In this document: positions 17,624-26,931 of the stretch, one piece after another
Layout: every line of letters begins with the position of its first letter
How positions within the stretch are numbered: the first letter of the stretch is position 1
Source of the DNA: JAJPXC01 sp964510535
GTDB taxonomy: Bacteria; Bacteroidota; Bacteroidia; Bacteroidales; Muribaculaceae
NCBI GenBank assembly: GCA_964510535.1
Contig: CAZECG010000009.1
Coordinates: forward strand, 30,303-94,302
Direction: 5' to 3'
DNA length: 64,000 nt
Made by a program: the position numbers and the translations under genes
The notes under the pieces: generated by a model
Seen by the model: only the letters and a program-made list of their open reading frames with translations
The model's database searches: none
What the model was told of the DNA's origin: nothing

Positions 17624-18826
17624 ATGCCACAAGATTTGCATCTAAGTGAAATATACCGTGCGGCACAAGTGCTGAAAGATGTCGCACGGCATCCTCGACT
17701 GATAGGCCCCACCAATATCTTCCCCGACGCACAAGTCTATCTGAAACCAGAGAACCTGCAACACACCGGTTCATTCAAACTGAGAGGGGCATATTACAAA
17801 ATCTCACAATTGACCGATGAGGAAAAATCCCGCGGCGTAATCGCCTGCTCGGCGGGCAACCACGCTCAAGGCGTTGCGTTGGGAGCGACGCATAACGGCA
17901 TAAAGTCGCTGATATGCTTACCGGCAGGCGCTCCGATTTCGAAGGTCGAGGCCACAAAGGGGTTTGGGGCAGAAGTGTGTCTCGTGCCGGGAGTTTATGA
18001 TGACGCCTATCAGCGCGCCCTCGAACTTCGCAAAGAATTCGGTTACACGTTTGTCCATCCGTTTGACGACCCCAAAGTAATAGCCGGTCAAGGAACTATC
18101 GGCCTTGAGATTCTCGAAGAGATGCCGGATGTAGAAGCCGTCATAGTGCCTATTGGCGGTGGCGGACTTATTTCAGGTGTCGGGATGGCAATAAAGGAAC
18201 TACGCCCGGAAGTAAAGGTTTATGGTGTGCAGTCGAGCGGCGCGCCGAGCATGGCCACCTCACTCCAAGAGGGGAAAATACAGCATTTGGCATCGGTATC
18301 GACCATTGCCGACGGCATCGCTGTGAAAGAGCCGGGAGTAAACACATTTGAGATGTGCAACCGTTATGTCGACGAGGTAGTGACTGTCACCGACGACGAA
18401 ACCGCCGCAGCCATACTGACCCTTATCGAGCGACAGAAACTTGTGGCCGAGGGTGCTGGAGCTGTTTCCGTCGCAGCAGCCATGTTCAACAAATTACCCA
18501 TCGAGGGGAAAAAAGTGGTGTGCCTCGTATCAGGCGGGAACATCGATGTCAATATGCTTAACCGCATCATCTCGCGCGGACTCGCCAAAAACGGCAGAGC
18601 TTGCACGCTCATCCTTGATTTGGACGACAAACCCGGGCAATTATCAGGAGTTTGCAATGTCATCGCCAACCTCGGAGGGAATGTCATTTCTGTGGTACAT
18701 GACCGCATGAACCCAAGCTCCCACATCAACGGCTGCACACTGCGTATTGAGCTGGAAACCCGTAACCCGGGGCATATCGAAATTATAAGGCGCGGTCTTA
18801 GCGATGCCGGCTATCGAGTGAATTAA
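17624..18826 (+). CDS. ilvA: threonine ammonia-lyase (short, single ACT domain)
   Basis: PLP enzyme that deaminates threonine to 2-oxobutanoate, the first step towards isoleucine. 400 residues. The PLP lysine is K52 in HTGSFKLRGA, and the glycine loop that holds the PLP phosphate is GGGGLISGVG near residue 185. Residues ~325-400 form one ACT-like domain (LDDKPGQLSGVCNVIANLGGN), as in the ~400-residue catabolic-type or Bacillus-type enzymes, rather than the two-ACT E. coli IlvA. Whether it serves biosynthesis or catabolism cannot be decided from the sequence. Confidence 0.95.
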   Translation: MPQDLHLSEIYRAAQVLKDVARHPRLIGPTNIFPDAQVYLKPENLQHTGSFKLRGAYYKISQLTDEEKSRGVIACSAGNHAQGVALGATHNGIKSLICLPAGAPISKVEATKGFGAEVCLVPGVYDDAYQRALELRKEFGYTFVHPFDDPKVIAGQGTIGLEILEEMPDVEAVIVPIGGGGLISGVGMAIKELRPEVKVYGVQSSGAPSMATSLQEGKIQHLASVSTIADGIAVKEPGVNTFEMCNRYVDEVVTVTDDETAAAILTLIERQKLVAEGAGAVSVAAAMFNKLPIEGKKVVCLVSGGNIDVNMLNRIISRGLAKNGRACTLILDLDDKPGQLSGVCNVIANLGGNVISVVHDRMNPSSHINGCTLRIELETRNPGHIEIIRRGLSDAGYRVN

Positions 18827-18864
18827 TGTGAACATATGTTTTAATTAATTTAATATATAGGTCA

Positions 18865-18888
18865 AAATGTCCCATAATGTGGACATTT
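18865..18888. promoter_or_regulatory. inverted repeat upstream of the RND efflux operon
   Basis: Two 8-bp arms (AAATGTCC and GGACATTT) flank an 8-nt centre, ending 34 bp before the -7 box of the efflux operon. There is no T-run, so an operator fits better than an ilvA terminator, though either is possible. Confidence 0.4.
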
Positions 18889-18922
18889 CGTATAATTCGC
18901 ATAGAACTTTGTCGCTAATGGC

Positions 18923-18930
18923 TAACTTTG
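18923..18930 (+). promoter_or_regulatory. -7 box of the TolC-RND operon
   Basis: TAACTTTG, a perfect TAnnTTTG, 55 bp before the tolC-like start. Confidence 0.6.
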
Positions 18931-18985
18931 TTCCGAAACACACCAATATTCACATTTTTCTAACAGAATAAAAGATATTTTGAAA

Positions 18986-20362
18986 ATGAAACCATTGATA
19001 TCGGTAGCGATGCTTGCGGCGGTCATATCGACAGCCAACCCCGTTAGTGCCGCCACCGACATAGCCCCAAGCGACACACTGCCAATTTCGCTCGATGAGT
19101 GCATAGCAATCGCGCTTGACAAAAGCCCCACGATAAAAGTAGCCGACATGGAAGTTACCCGTGTCGATTACTCAAAAAAAGAGACAATCGGCCAACTTCT
19201 GCCGTCAATAGCGTTCGGGGGGCAGTATAATCGCACACTCGCCAAACAAGTCGCATACATGAATATGGGCGATGCCGGACGGCGGGGAATAAAAATGGGT
19301 CTTGACAACTCCTATAATGTCGGCTTTTCAGCGACCATGCCGCTAATAGCGCCACAGCTATGGAAATCATTGAAATTAAGCGACAGCCAGATATTGCAAA
19401 ACATCGAGGCCGCCCGGTCGTCGCGCCTCGCCCTCATCAATTCAGTTGAAAACGCCTACTACTCCCTGCTTTTAGCCGTAGACTCGAAGAAAGTAATCAG
19501 GGAGAGTTATGATAATGCCGTGTTCAACCACGACGTATACCAAAAGAAATTTCAGGTCGGAGCCGCTTCTGAATATGACGTGCTCCGCACATCGGTAGCC
19601 GTGAAAAATATCGAGCCGGAACTTACACAAGCCGACATCGCAATAAAGCAAGCCCGCTTACAGCTCACAATACTGATGGGACTTGACGCTACTCACGCCC
19701 TTGCTCCCACAACTACATTGAGCGACTACGAAAAGACAATGTATGACAACACACTCGGCATTGACCGCTCGATTGACGGGAATACAGACCTCAGAATGCT
19801 TGACCTGCAGACACGTTCACTGCGCGACGCCCTATCCATTCAGAAAATGTCGTGGTATCCCACACTGTCGGTGAGCGCATCGTACAACTGGACATCCTCT
19901 AACGATGGCATCCCGTTCAAAAACCTGCAATGGAACCCATACTCTATGATCGGACTGACACTCAACATACCACTGTTTGAAGGCGGGCAACGTTATCATC
20001 GCATAAAGCAAGCCCGAATCCAGGTCGACGAGATGAAATGGCAGCGCGAAAATCTGGAACGTAACATAAATATGCAAGTTGACCTCGCCATCGACAACAT
20101 CAAAATGAACGTGAAACAAATTGCATCAAATGCCGAAAGCGTCAAGCAAGCCGACAAAGCGCATTCTATCATGGAAAAGAGTTTTGAAATCGGAGCGGCG
20201 AGTTATCTCGACCTGCGTGACTCGGAGCTTGCGCTGACACGCGCCCGACTGGCATATTTCCAGTCAATCTACAACTATCTTGTGGCCGACAGCGACCTCA
20301 GGCAACTTCTCGGCAACGCCGATTTGCAAAAATACGAAACCTTCACACCATCACACAAATAA
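18986..20362 (+). CDS. TolC family outer membrane efflux protein
   Basis: 458 residues. The ATG at 18986 is preferred over the in-frame TTG at 18980. It has a signal peptide cleaved near VSAA, then the duplicated TolC pattern of long amphipathic helices and beta strands: LDECIAIALDKSPTIKVADM at the start of the first repeat, and IKQARIQVDEMKWQRENLE, FEIGAASYLDLRDSELALTRAR in the second. It forms the outer-membrane channel of the tripartite pump encoded by the next two genes (5 bp and a 4-bp overlap downstream). Confidence 0.94.
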   Translation: MKPLISVAMLAAVISTANPVSAATDIAPSDTLPISLDECIAIALDKSPTIKVADMEVTRVDYSKKETIGQLLPSIAFGGQYNRTLAKQVAYMNMGDAGRRGIKMGLDNSYNVGFSATMPLIAPQLWKSLKLSDSQILQNIEAARSSRLALINSVENAYYSLLLAVDSKKVIRESYDNAVFNHDVYQKKFQVGAASEYDVLRTSVAVKNIEPELTQADIAIKQARLQLTILMGLDATHALAPTTTLSDYEKTMYDNTLGIDRSIDGNTDLRMLDLQTRSLRDALSIQKMSWYPTLSVSASYNWTSSNDGIPFKNLQWNPYSMIGLTLNIPLFEGGQRYHRIKQARIQVDEMKWQRENLERNINMQVDLAIDNIKMNVKQIASNAESVKQADKAHSIMEKSFEIGAASYLDLRDSELALTRARLAYFQSIYNYLVADSDLRQLLGNADLQKYETFTPSHK

Positions 20363-20367
20363 CGTCA

Positions 20368-21393
20368 ATGAGAGCAGTAGTTATTCTGACCGTTGCCGCA
20401 TCTATCGCCCTTGCGGGGTGCGGCTCATCGGAGGGCAAAAACGACAAAAACACAGTCGAAGAAAAACCAATGGTAGACATCGAGAAGGTAAACGCCCGCT
20501 CGGTAGCGCAAATAGCGCAATATACCGCTACGGTAGAGGCGTTCAAGACCAACAACATCACCACCTCTACCACAAACCGCATCAAGCACATCCTTGTCGA
20601 TGTCGGTTCGATTGTGTCGGCGGGACAGCAAGTTGTGGTTCTCGACAACGTCAACATCGAACAGCTTAAAGTCAGGCTCGACAACACCGAACGGGAATAT
20701 AATCGCGCGGTACAGCTTTTAGAGATAGGCGGAGGCACACAACAATCAGTCGACCAACTGAAGACCGAGCTTGACGCGGCGCGCCGGCAATACACCAATA
20801 TGGTGGAGAACACCGTGTTAGTTTCGCCAATTAACGGCGTGGTGACAGCCCGGAATTATGACCCCGGCGATATGACCTCCACTCTGCCGATTCTCACCAT
20901 CGAGCAACTCAAGCCGGTGAAGGTGCTGGTCAATGTCAACGAAAACGATTTCGCGAAAGTACACAAGGGGATGAAAGCCGAAATCAAACTTGATGTCTAT
21001 GGTGATGAACTGTTCACCGGCAAGGTGGCACTCATACACCCGACAATCAATCCCGACACACGCACTTTTACCGTTGAAATCAACATTGACAACCGCGACG
21101 AGCGTGTACGCCCGGGTATGTTTGCGCGCGTGTCGCTCAGTTTCGGCGAGGCAACCCATGTCGTAGTCCCCGACCGCGCGGTAGTCAAGATGTCAGGGTC
21201 GGGAAACAAATATGTCTATGTCTACAAAGATGGCAAAGTCAGCTACAACAAGGTTGAACTCGGTCAACGTCTCGACAACTCCTACGAAGTGCTGTCAGGC
21301 GTGGACGATGGAGACAACGTAGTAATCTCAGGCCAGTCGCGTCTCGCCGACGGCGCAGAAGTCGAACTCACAAATAAGAACACACAGAAATGA
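20368..21393 (+). CDS. RND efflux periplasmic adaptor lipoprotein
   Basis: 341 residues, AcrA/MexA-type membrane fusion protein. The lipobox ALAGC lipidates Cys17. Domains in order: first lipoyl half (HILVDVGSIVSAGQQVVVLD), coiled-coil hairpin (~residues 95-150), second lipoyl half (LVSPINGVVTARNYDPGD), beta-barrel (~170-250) and membrane-proximal region (PDRAVVKMSGSGNKYVYV). It couples the inner-membrane RND pump to the TolC channel. Five bp after tolC; its stop overlaps the RND start by 4 bp. Confidence 0.95.
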   Translation: MRAVVILTVAASIALAGCGSSEGKNDKNTVEEKPMVDIEKVNARSVAQIAQYTATVEAFKTNNITTSTTNRIKHILVDVGSIVSAGQQVVVLDNVNIEQLKVRLDNTEREYNRAVQLLEIGGGTQQSVDQLKTELDAARRQYTNMVENTVLVSPINGVVTARNYDPGDMTSTLPILTIEQLKPVKVLVNVNENDFAKVHKGMKAEIKLDVYGDELFTGKVALIHPTINPDTRTFTVEINIDNRDERVRPGMFARVSLSFGEATHVVVPDRAVVKMSGSGNKYVYVYKDGKVSYNKVELGQRLDNSYEVLSGVDDGDNVVISGQSRLADGAEVELTNKNTQK

Positions 21394-24300
21394 GCATATA
21401 TGCCAGTGCGGTAAAACGCCCGATTATGACGACACTCTGCTTTGTCGCGGTCGCCATTCTCGGTCTATTCTCCCTTTCCACCCTTCCAATCGACCTGTAC
21501 CCCGACATAGAGAGCAACACCATCATGGTGATGACAACCTATCAGGGAGCGAGCGCGCAGGACATAGAGCAAAACGTCACCCGTCCGCTCGAGAACAGTC
21601 TGAACGCCGTCAACGACCTTAAACACATAACGTCAAAATCGCGTGAGAACATCTCAGTAATAACCCTTGAATTTGAATATGGGAAAGATATTGACGTGCT
21701 CACCAACGACGTTCGCGACAAGCTCGACATGGTCAAGAGCTCATTACCCGACGATGCCGAGACCCCTATAATTTTCAAGTTCAGCAGCGATATGATTCCT
21801 ATCGTTTTGCTGTCCGTACAGGCCAACGAAAGTATGCCGGGTCTGTACAAAATTCTTGATGACGCGGTGGCCAACCCGCTGGCGCGCATCAACGGTGTCG
21901 GTTCGGTTTCAATCTCAGGTGCTCCAAAGCGCGAAATCCACATCTATGTCGACCCGAAACGCCTCGAGGCATACGGACTGTCGGTTGAGACCATCTCGTC
22001 TATTGTAGCCGCCGAAAACCGCAACATCCCTGGCGGCTCGTTCGATATCGGTTCTGATACCTATTCGCTCCGAGTGCAAGGTGAATTTACCTCATCAGAG
22101 CAGATGAGAAACATAGTTGTCGGCTCGCATGACGGCCGCAACATCTACCTCAGCGACGTAGCCCGCATCGACGATTCACTCGAAGAACGCGCCCAACAGA
22201 CCTATACCGACGGCGTAAAGGGAGCGATGATTATCATCCAAAAGCAATCCGGAGCCAACTCGGTAGAAATCTCCAACCAGGTGTTGAAAATGCTGCCACA
22301 GTTGCAGAAACGACTACCGAGCGACGTGAAGCTCGGCATAATCGTCGACACGTCCGACAACATCCGCAACACCATCGCCTCGCTTGTCGAGACAGTGCTC
22401 TACGCATTGTTGTTCGTCGTCATAGTGGTATTCACCTTCCTCGGACGTTGGCGAGCCACCATGATTATCACAATCACCATTCCCATATCGCTAATAGCCT
22501 CATTCATATACCTCGCAGCCACAGGCAACACAATTAATATCGTGTCGCTGTCGGCATTGTCCATATCAATCGGTATGGTAGTCGATGACGCTATTGTTGT
22601 GCTTGAAAACGTAACGACACATATAGAAAGGGGTTCCGACCCCAAACAAGCCGCCGTACATGGCACCAATGAGGTGGCAGTCTCGGTCATAGCTTCAACG
22701 CTCACGCTTATAGCCGTGTTCTTCCCCCTGACGCTTGTGACCGGTATGACGGGAGTGCTGTTCCGCCAGTTGGGTTGGATGGTAACAATCATGATGATTA
22801 TATCCACCGTCTGCGCCCTCTCGCTCACCCCCATGCTGTGCAGCTTGTTGTTGCGCCGCCAAAACTCACACGGCAAGCTATACACGCTGCTGTTCACCCC
22901 CATCAACCGCGGACTCGATGCGATAGACAACGGTTATGCGCGGCTGCTACACACCGTTGTAAGCCACAAGTGGCTCACAGTCCTTGTATGTACCCTTATT
23001 TTCATCGGTTCACTTGTATTGGTGCGACACGTCGGAACCGAATTTTTCCCGACAGCCGATGACGGGCGTCTCGGCGTAAACCTCGAGTTACCGATAGGCA
23101 CCCGCGTTGAAATTTCCCAAGAAGTCACTGAACGGCTTGCCAAAGAGTGGCGGGATAAGTATCCTGAAATAAAGGTGCTGAACTACACCACAGGACAGGC
23201 ATCAAGCGACAATACATTCGCGTCGCTCAGCGACAACGGCTCGCATATCGTTTCGATGAACATACGCCTCGTGGATCCGGGTGAACGCGACCGCGGCATC
23301 ATCGAGATAGCGTCACTGATGCGCCAAGACCTAAAGCATTACCCTGAGTTCAAGAAGACGCAAGTGAATGTGGGCGGCAACCGCGGCGGCAGCATGGGCG
23401 GCCAATCCACTGTCGATTTTGAAATTTATGGCTACGACTTTGACGAAACCGACTCTGTCGCTCAACGTCTCACGCGAATACTTCAAGGGATAAAAGGCAC
23501 CGCCGACATCCGCATTTCACGCGCCGATTACCAACCGGAATATCAGGTTGACTTTGACCGTGAGAAACTCGCATTGCACGGATTAAACCTCCAGACGGCA
23601 GCCAACTATCTGCGCAACCGTATAAACGGAAGCATCGCATCACGTTTCCGTGAGGACGGTGAGGAGTATGACATCAAGGTCATGTACGCCCCCGAACACC
23701 GCACGTCCATAGAGGATATTGAGAATATACTCATCTACACCCCATCAGGCAACTCAATACGCATTAAAGATGTTGGCACAGTTGTCGAGCGGTTCACCCC
23801 ACCAACCATCGAACGTAAAGACCGCGAGCGCATCATCACCGTTTCGACGGTAGTGTCGGGAGTGCCCATGAGCGATGTGGCTGCCGCTGCCCAAAAGGGA
23901 ATTGACCGCATGGACATTCCTGTAGGCATAAACATCGACCTTTCCGGCAGCTATGAAGACCAGCAAGACTCGTTCAAAGACTTGGTCACCTTGGCTGTGT
24001 TAATCATAATACTGGTCTACATAGTCATGGCTGCGCAGTTTGAATCATACGCCTATCCGGGCATCATCATGACATCGCTGCCGTTCGCATTCTCCGGAGT
24101 GTTCATTATCCTGTATCTGACAGGACATACACTCAATGTGATGTCGATGATTGGCGCGATTATGCTAATCGGTATCGTGGTAAAGAACGGTATCGTGCTT
24201 ATCGACTACATTTCGCTCAACCGCGAACGCGGTATGTCAATCAGACAATCAGTCATACTCGGCGGCAAGTCGCGCTTGCGCCCCGTGGCGATGACCACAT

Positions 24301-24521
24301 TGACCACCATTCTCGGCATGGTGCCTATGGCAATAGGCTCGGGGCAAGGCTCAGAAATGTGGCGGCCCATGGGTACAGCGGTGATTGGCGGTCTGACCGT
24401 ATCGACATTACTCACGCTACTGTTCGTCCCAACCCTATATTGCATCTTCGCATATTTCGGAGTGAGACGCACACGCAAAAAACTACGTCAACAGCCGATA
24501 CAAGCGACAAATAAGCGATAA
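21390..24521 (+). CDS. RND family efflux permease (AcrB/HAE1-like)
   Basis: 1043 residues, the usual RND length, in two homologous halves. The first membrane helix is at ~12-30 (MTTLCFVAVAILGLFSL), with a large periplasmic loop, a helix bundle ~330-540 containing SISIGMVVDDAIVVLENV (the proton-relay Asp pair), the second loop with VDFEIYGYDFDE, and a final bundle ~850-1020 (GIVVKNGIVLIDY). It should export drugs, bile acids or other lipophilic compounds using the proton gradient. It overlaps the adaptor gene by ATGA. Substrate not predictable. Confidence 0.96.
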   Translation: MSIYASAVKRPIMTTLCFVAVAILGLFSLSTLPIDLYPDIESNTIMVMTTYQGASAQDIEQNVTRPLENSLNAVNDLKHITSKSRENISVITLEFEYGKDIDVLTNDVRDKLDMVKSSLPDDAETPIIFKFSSDMIPIVLLSVQANESMPGLYKILDDAVANPLARINGVGSVSISGAPKREIHIYVDPKRLEAYGLSVETISSIVAAENRNIPGGSFDIGSDTYSLRVQGEFTSSEQMRNIVVGSHDGRNIYLSDVARIDDSLEERAQQTYTDGVKGAMIIIQKQSGANSVEISNQVLKMLPQLQKRLPSDVKLGIIVDTSDNIRNTIASLVETVLYALLFVVIVVFTFLGRWRATMIITITIPISLIASFIYLAATGNTINIVSLSALSISIGMVVDDAIVVLENVTTHIERGSDPKQAAVHGTNEVAVSVIASTLTLIAVFFPLTLVTGMTGVLFRQLGWMVTIMMIISTVCALSLTPMLCSLLLRRQNSHGKLYTLLFTPINRGLDAIDNGYARLLHTVVSHKWLTVLVCTLIFIGSLVLVRHVGTEFFPTADDGRLGVNLELPIGTRVEISQEVTERLAKEWRDKYPEIKVLNYTTGQASSDNTFASLSDNGSHIVSMNIRLVDPGERDRGIIEIASLMRQDLKHYPEFKKTQVNVGGNRGGSMGGQSTVDFEIYGYDFDETDSVAQRLTRILQGIKGTADIRISRADYQPEYQVDFDREKLALHGLNLQTAANYLRNRINGSIASRFREDGEEYDIKVMYAPEHRTSIEDIENILIYTPSGNSIRIKDVGTVVERFTPPTIERKDRERIITVSTVVSGVPMSDVAAAAQKGIDRMDIPVGINIDLSGSYEDQQDSFKDLVTLAVLIIILVYIVMAAQFESYAYPGIIMTSLPFAFSGVFIILYLTGHTLNVMSMIGAIMLIGIVVKNGIVLIDYISLNRERGMSIRQSVILGGKSRLRPVAMTTLTTILGMVPMAIGSGQGSEMWRPMGTAVIGGLTVSTLLTLLFVPTLYCIFAYFGVRRTRKKLRQQPIQATNKR

Positions 24522-24549
24522 CACCCCATAAATAACGACCAATTATCAG

Positions 24550-24843
24550 ATGAAAGCAATATTTATAGCATTTGACCAGGCTTACTACGAACGTATTGTC
24601 AACCTGCTCGAAAAGAGCAATTGCCGCGGTTTCACCGCCTGGGAACAGGTGTTGGGACGCGGCTCGGTAAACGGCGAGCCACACTACGGATCACACGCAT
24701 GGCCTTCAATGGCGTCATCGATACTCACCATGGTCGAAGACCACAGGGTTGACCCTCTGCTCGACACACTCCACGCAATGGACCTCGACACTCCCAAACT
24801 TGGGCTGAGGGCCTTTGTATGGAGCGTTGAAAAGACTATTTAA
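24550..24843 (+). CDS. PG0541-type transporter-associated protein (PII-like fold)
   Basis: 97 residues with the recognisable start MKAIFIAFDQAYYERIVNLL and the central AWEQVLGRGSVNGEPHYGSH. The size and beta-alpha-beta pattern fit the small P-II-like proteins that in Bacteroidota follow RND pump genes. It lies 28 bp after the RND permease gene, completing a four-gene operon, and may act as a cytoplasmic sensor or regulator of the pump; that role is inference from gene order. Confidence 0.8.
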   Translation: MKAIFIAFDQAYYERIVNLLEKSNCRGFTAWEQVLGRGSVNGEPHYGSHAWPSMASSILTMVEDHRVDPLLDTLHAMDLDTPKLGLRAFVWSVEKTI

Positions 24844-24863
24844 CGCAAATATTCACGATAGAC

Positions 24864-24894
24864 TTGCACGACTGCAAAGGAATCATTACCTTTG
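24864..24894 (+). promoter_or_regulatory. promoter of tRNA-Leu, embedded in a hairpin
   Basis: TTG (24864-24866), a 20-bp spacer and TACCTTTG (24887-24894), 35 bp before the tRNA. The -7 box forms part of the right arm of the hairpin at 24867-24902. Confidence 0.7.
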
Positions 24895-24902
24895 CGGTCG
24901 TG
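24867..24902 (+). terminator. hairpin after the RND operon
   Basis: A 14-bp stem with one G-T pair (24867-24880 with 24889-24902) and an 8-nt loop. No T-run follows. It is placed as a terminator of the efflux operon but overlaps the tRNA-Leu promoter. Confidence 0.5.
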
Positions 24903-24929
24903 ATTGTATAGCACAACACTTCCCCAAAA

Positions 24930-25011
24930 GCGCATGTGGCGTAATTGGTAGCCGCGTTAGACTTAGGATCTAATGTCTTAGGACGTGGGGGTTCGAGTCC
25001 CTTCATGCGCA
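24930..25011 (+). tRNA. tRNA-Leu (anticodon TAG)
   Basis: Acceptor arms GCGCATG and CATGCGC pair perfectly. The anticodon stem TTAGA/TCTAA encloses loop CTTAGGA (anticodon UAG, reads CUN). A long variable arm typical of tRNA-Leu and the T arm GGGGTTCGAGTCCC-like segment are present. CCA is not encoded; the discriminator base is A. Confidence 0.96.
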
Positions 25012-25017
25012 CAAAAT

Positions 25018-25055
25018 ACCCCCTATAACTCGTTGAGTTTTAGGGGGTTTATTAT
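25018..25055. terminator. terminator after tRNA-Leu
   Basis: A long hairpin built on ACCCCCTA/TAGGGGGT with inner AACTC/GAGTT, followed by a T-rich tract. It reaches into the stop region of the convergent DUF3109 gene. Confidence 0.85.
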
Positions 25056-25651
25056 TTTCCATACTGCTCCAGGTATGCCTCGCAAGCAAGACACAACTCG
25101 TCGTACCATTCTTTGCCAAAACGCTCAGTCAACGGCTCTTTGAGAAACTGATACAACCTTATGCCAAGTTTGCGCCCGAGCGCCTCAGCGGAGCGGCAGA
25201 TCTTCCACCGATGATAGTTGACAGCGGTGAAAGCAGGATAATTCGTCAGCCTTACGGGATAGAGAAAGCACGACGACGGCTTGCGGAAGTCGATGCGCCC
25301 CTCGCGATAAGCCTTTTCGATAGCGCACTGGCACAGGCCATCTTTGCCATAACAGGTAAAAGCGCAGTTGCGACCGTCGATTATGGTAGTGACAAGATCG
25401 CCCTCCTCATCGATATAGCCTACCCCCGATTCCTCGACGGCAGTTTTCGCCTGAGGCAGCATTTCATCCCATATCTCAGGGAGTATCCTCTTGATTTTGT
25501 CGTATTCCTCACGTGTTATGGGTGCACCCGCATCTCCCTCTATGCAACACTCGCCATGACAAGCATCGAGATCACAGCAGAAAAAACGCTCTGCAAGGTC
25601 GAGCGAGACCAAAGTATTCTGAATTTCAAGCATGATTACTTCTTCATCCAT
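25052..25651 (-). CDS. DUF3109 family protein with clustered cysteines
   Basis: 199 residues (or 193 if translation starts at the Met at 25633). The N-terminal cysteine cluster FFCCDLDACHGECCIEGDAG, further Cys residues in NCAFTCYGKDGLCQCAIE and the late CxxC (LCLACEAY) suggest bound metal, as in the related YkgJ/zinc-or-iron-cluster proteins. RKPSSCFLYPVR is a strong family feature. Function is unknown. Last gene of a four-gene minus-strand operon, 5 bp after the plug-protein gene. Confidence 0.86.
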   Translation of the reverse strand: MDEEVIMLEIQNTLVSLDLAERFFCCDLDACHGECCIEGDAGAPITREEYDKIKRILPEIWDEMLPQAKTAVEESGVGYIDEEGDLVTTIIDGRNCAFTCYGKDGLCQCAIEKAYREGRIDFRKPSSCFLYPVRLTNYPAFTAVNYHRWKICRSAEALGRKLGIRLYQFLKEPLTERFGKEWYDELCLACEAYLEQYGK

Positions 25652-25656
25652 AATTG

Positions 25657-26925
25657 TTAACGTCCTGAATATATTACGGTCGCCCCTATCAGACGGTCAT
25701 AGCGGCTCGCCGGCGCGCGATGGTAAACCGTCACCACATATTCGTTGACCGTAGGGAAATAGTCTCCTTCGACCGGCGCGGTGTAACCCACGGTGCCACC
25801 TGCCGGAACCGCGAGATACTGATAATTGTAGGCACCCTGCTTCAACAGCATAGACCGCTCATAAAGTCCCGTCGCACGATTAAACACCATGCGCGACTCC
25901 GGGTCGAAACGCCGCGACGTGAAATCTCCGTCAAGAAATATATCAACATCGGTGCGATACGGCATGTCAAGTGTGAAATGCGTCACGACATAGTCAGCCT
26001 CCGTGTCACTGTTGGCTGAGTTGTATTCCCTTATCGTGTAACGGCCAAACTGCGTTTGGTCATAGTTATAGCTGCCGTCGCTACGCGGCGAGTCTGTCAT
26101 CAGTTTAAAGTGATAGTACGGTTCGTAGTAGCTGATTTCATCGACCCCCATTCCGGGGAATGTGGTAGAGACAGTTTCGAAACGGCGGTATTCATTTCCG
26201 GCAGGGAAAATCAGCTGTCGCTGGTGCTCATAGAAGGCACGCTTACCCGAAACCCTGAGTGGTTGCCGCATCACGATATTATTGTCGGAGCGGCCATCCT
26301 GACTGACACAGACAATCAAATCATTGAACGGATCACTCACAAAAGCCCGCTCGGCATCCACCACTACCGACAATTGCTGATGCGCCTTGTTGTAGTCAAT
26401 ATCAGTGCGTGATGTGACATCGCCTGCAACATCCGCCCCACCCTCGTTCACCATGAACCGAGCCTGCAATAGAATCTCATCGGGACGCTCCTCGTCCCAC
26501 ACCTTTAGAAGGTAATTGCCCGAAACGGTGAAACGCATCTGCTCATTTGGAAGGGTTATGCTGTAATGGACGTAATGCACAGTGGTCGCACGCGAGAACT
26601 CATAGTCGGTGACATCACCCTGATTGAACCCATCGAGGTATTCGAATTCCACCAACTGCGACGGCCGCCAATCGGCATTGCAGTGAGTCAGTGAGTAACG
26701 CAGATAATGGCGGTCCTCTGCCAACTCGTCGAAAGAGATAATCACACGGTCGCCTGCGCCGAGATTAATAATAGGAGGTGCAAGAGGATTTTCAGCGACT
26801 TGAATCTGCAACGAGCGGAAACGGTCATTGAATACACCGGTCATGGAATCATCGGTAGCCGCGACAGTAATCGCCGGCTCAAAAAGGACGCATAGCGAAA
26901 TAGCAAATAGGAAAAGACACCTCAT
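25657..26925 (-). CDS. type IX secretion system plug protein (DUF5103)
   Basis: 422 residues with a signal peptide (residues 1-22). The N-terminal portion matches the DUF5103/PlugP pattern: PLAPPIINLGAGDRVIISFD, the YSLTHCNADWRPSQLVEFEY segment and YSITLPNEQMRFTVSGNYLL. In T9SS, PlugP seals the SprA translocon pore from the periplasm when no substrate is present. No other core T9SS gene is in the window, but a likely T9SS cargo is encoded at 41709-44903. Six bp after the C_GCAxxG_C_C gene. Confidence 0.88.
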   Translation of the reverse strand: MRCLFLFAISLCVLFEPAITVAATDDSMTGVFNDRFRSLQIQVAENPLAPPIINLGAGDRVIISFDELAEDRHYLRYSLTHCNADWRPSQLVEFEYLDGFNQGDVTDYEFSRATTVHYVHYSITLPNEQMRFTVSGNYLLKVWDEERPDEILLQARFMVNEGGADVAGDVTSRTDIDYNKAHQQLSVVVDAERAFVSDPFNDLIVCVSQDGRSDNNIVMRQPLRVSGKRAFYEHQRQLIFPAGNEYRRFETVSTTFPGMGVDEISYYEPYYHFKLMTDSPRSDGSYNYDQTQFGRYTIREYNSANSDTEADYVVTHFTLDMPYRTDVDIFLDGDFTSRRFDPESRMVFNRATGLYERSMLLKQGAYNYQYLAVPAGGTVGYTAPVEGDYFPTVNEYVVTVYHRAPASRYDRLIGATVIYSGR

Positions 26926-26931
26926 GACCGA

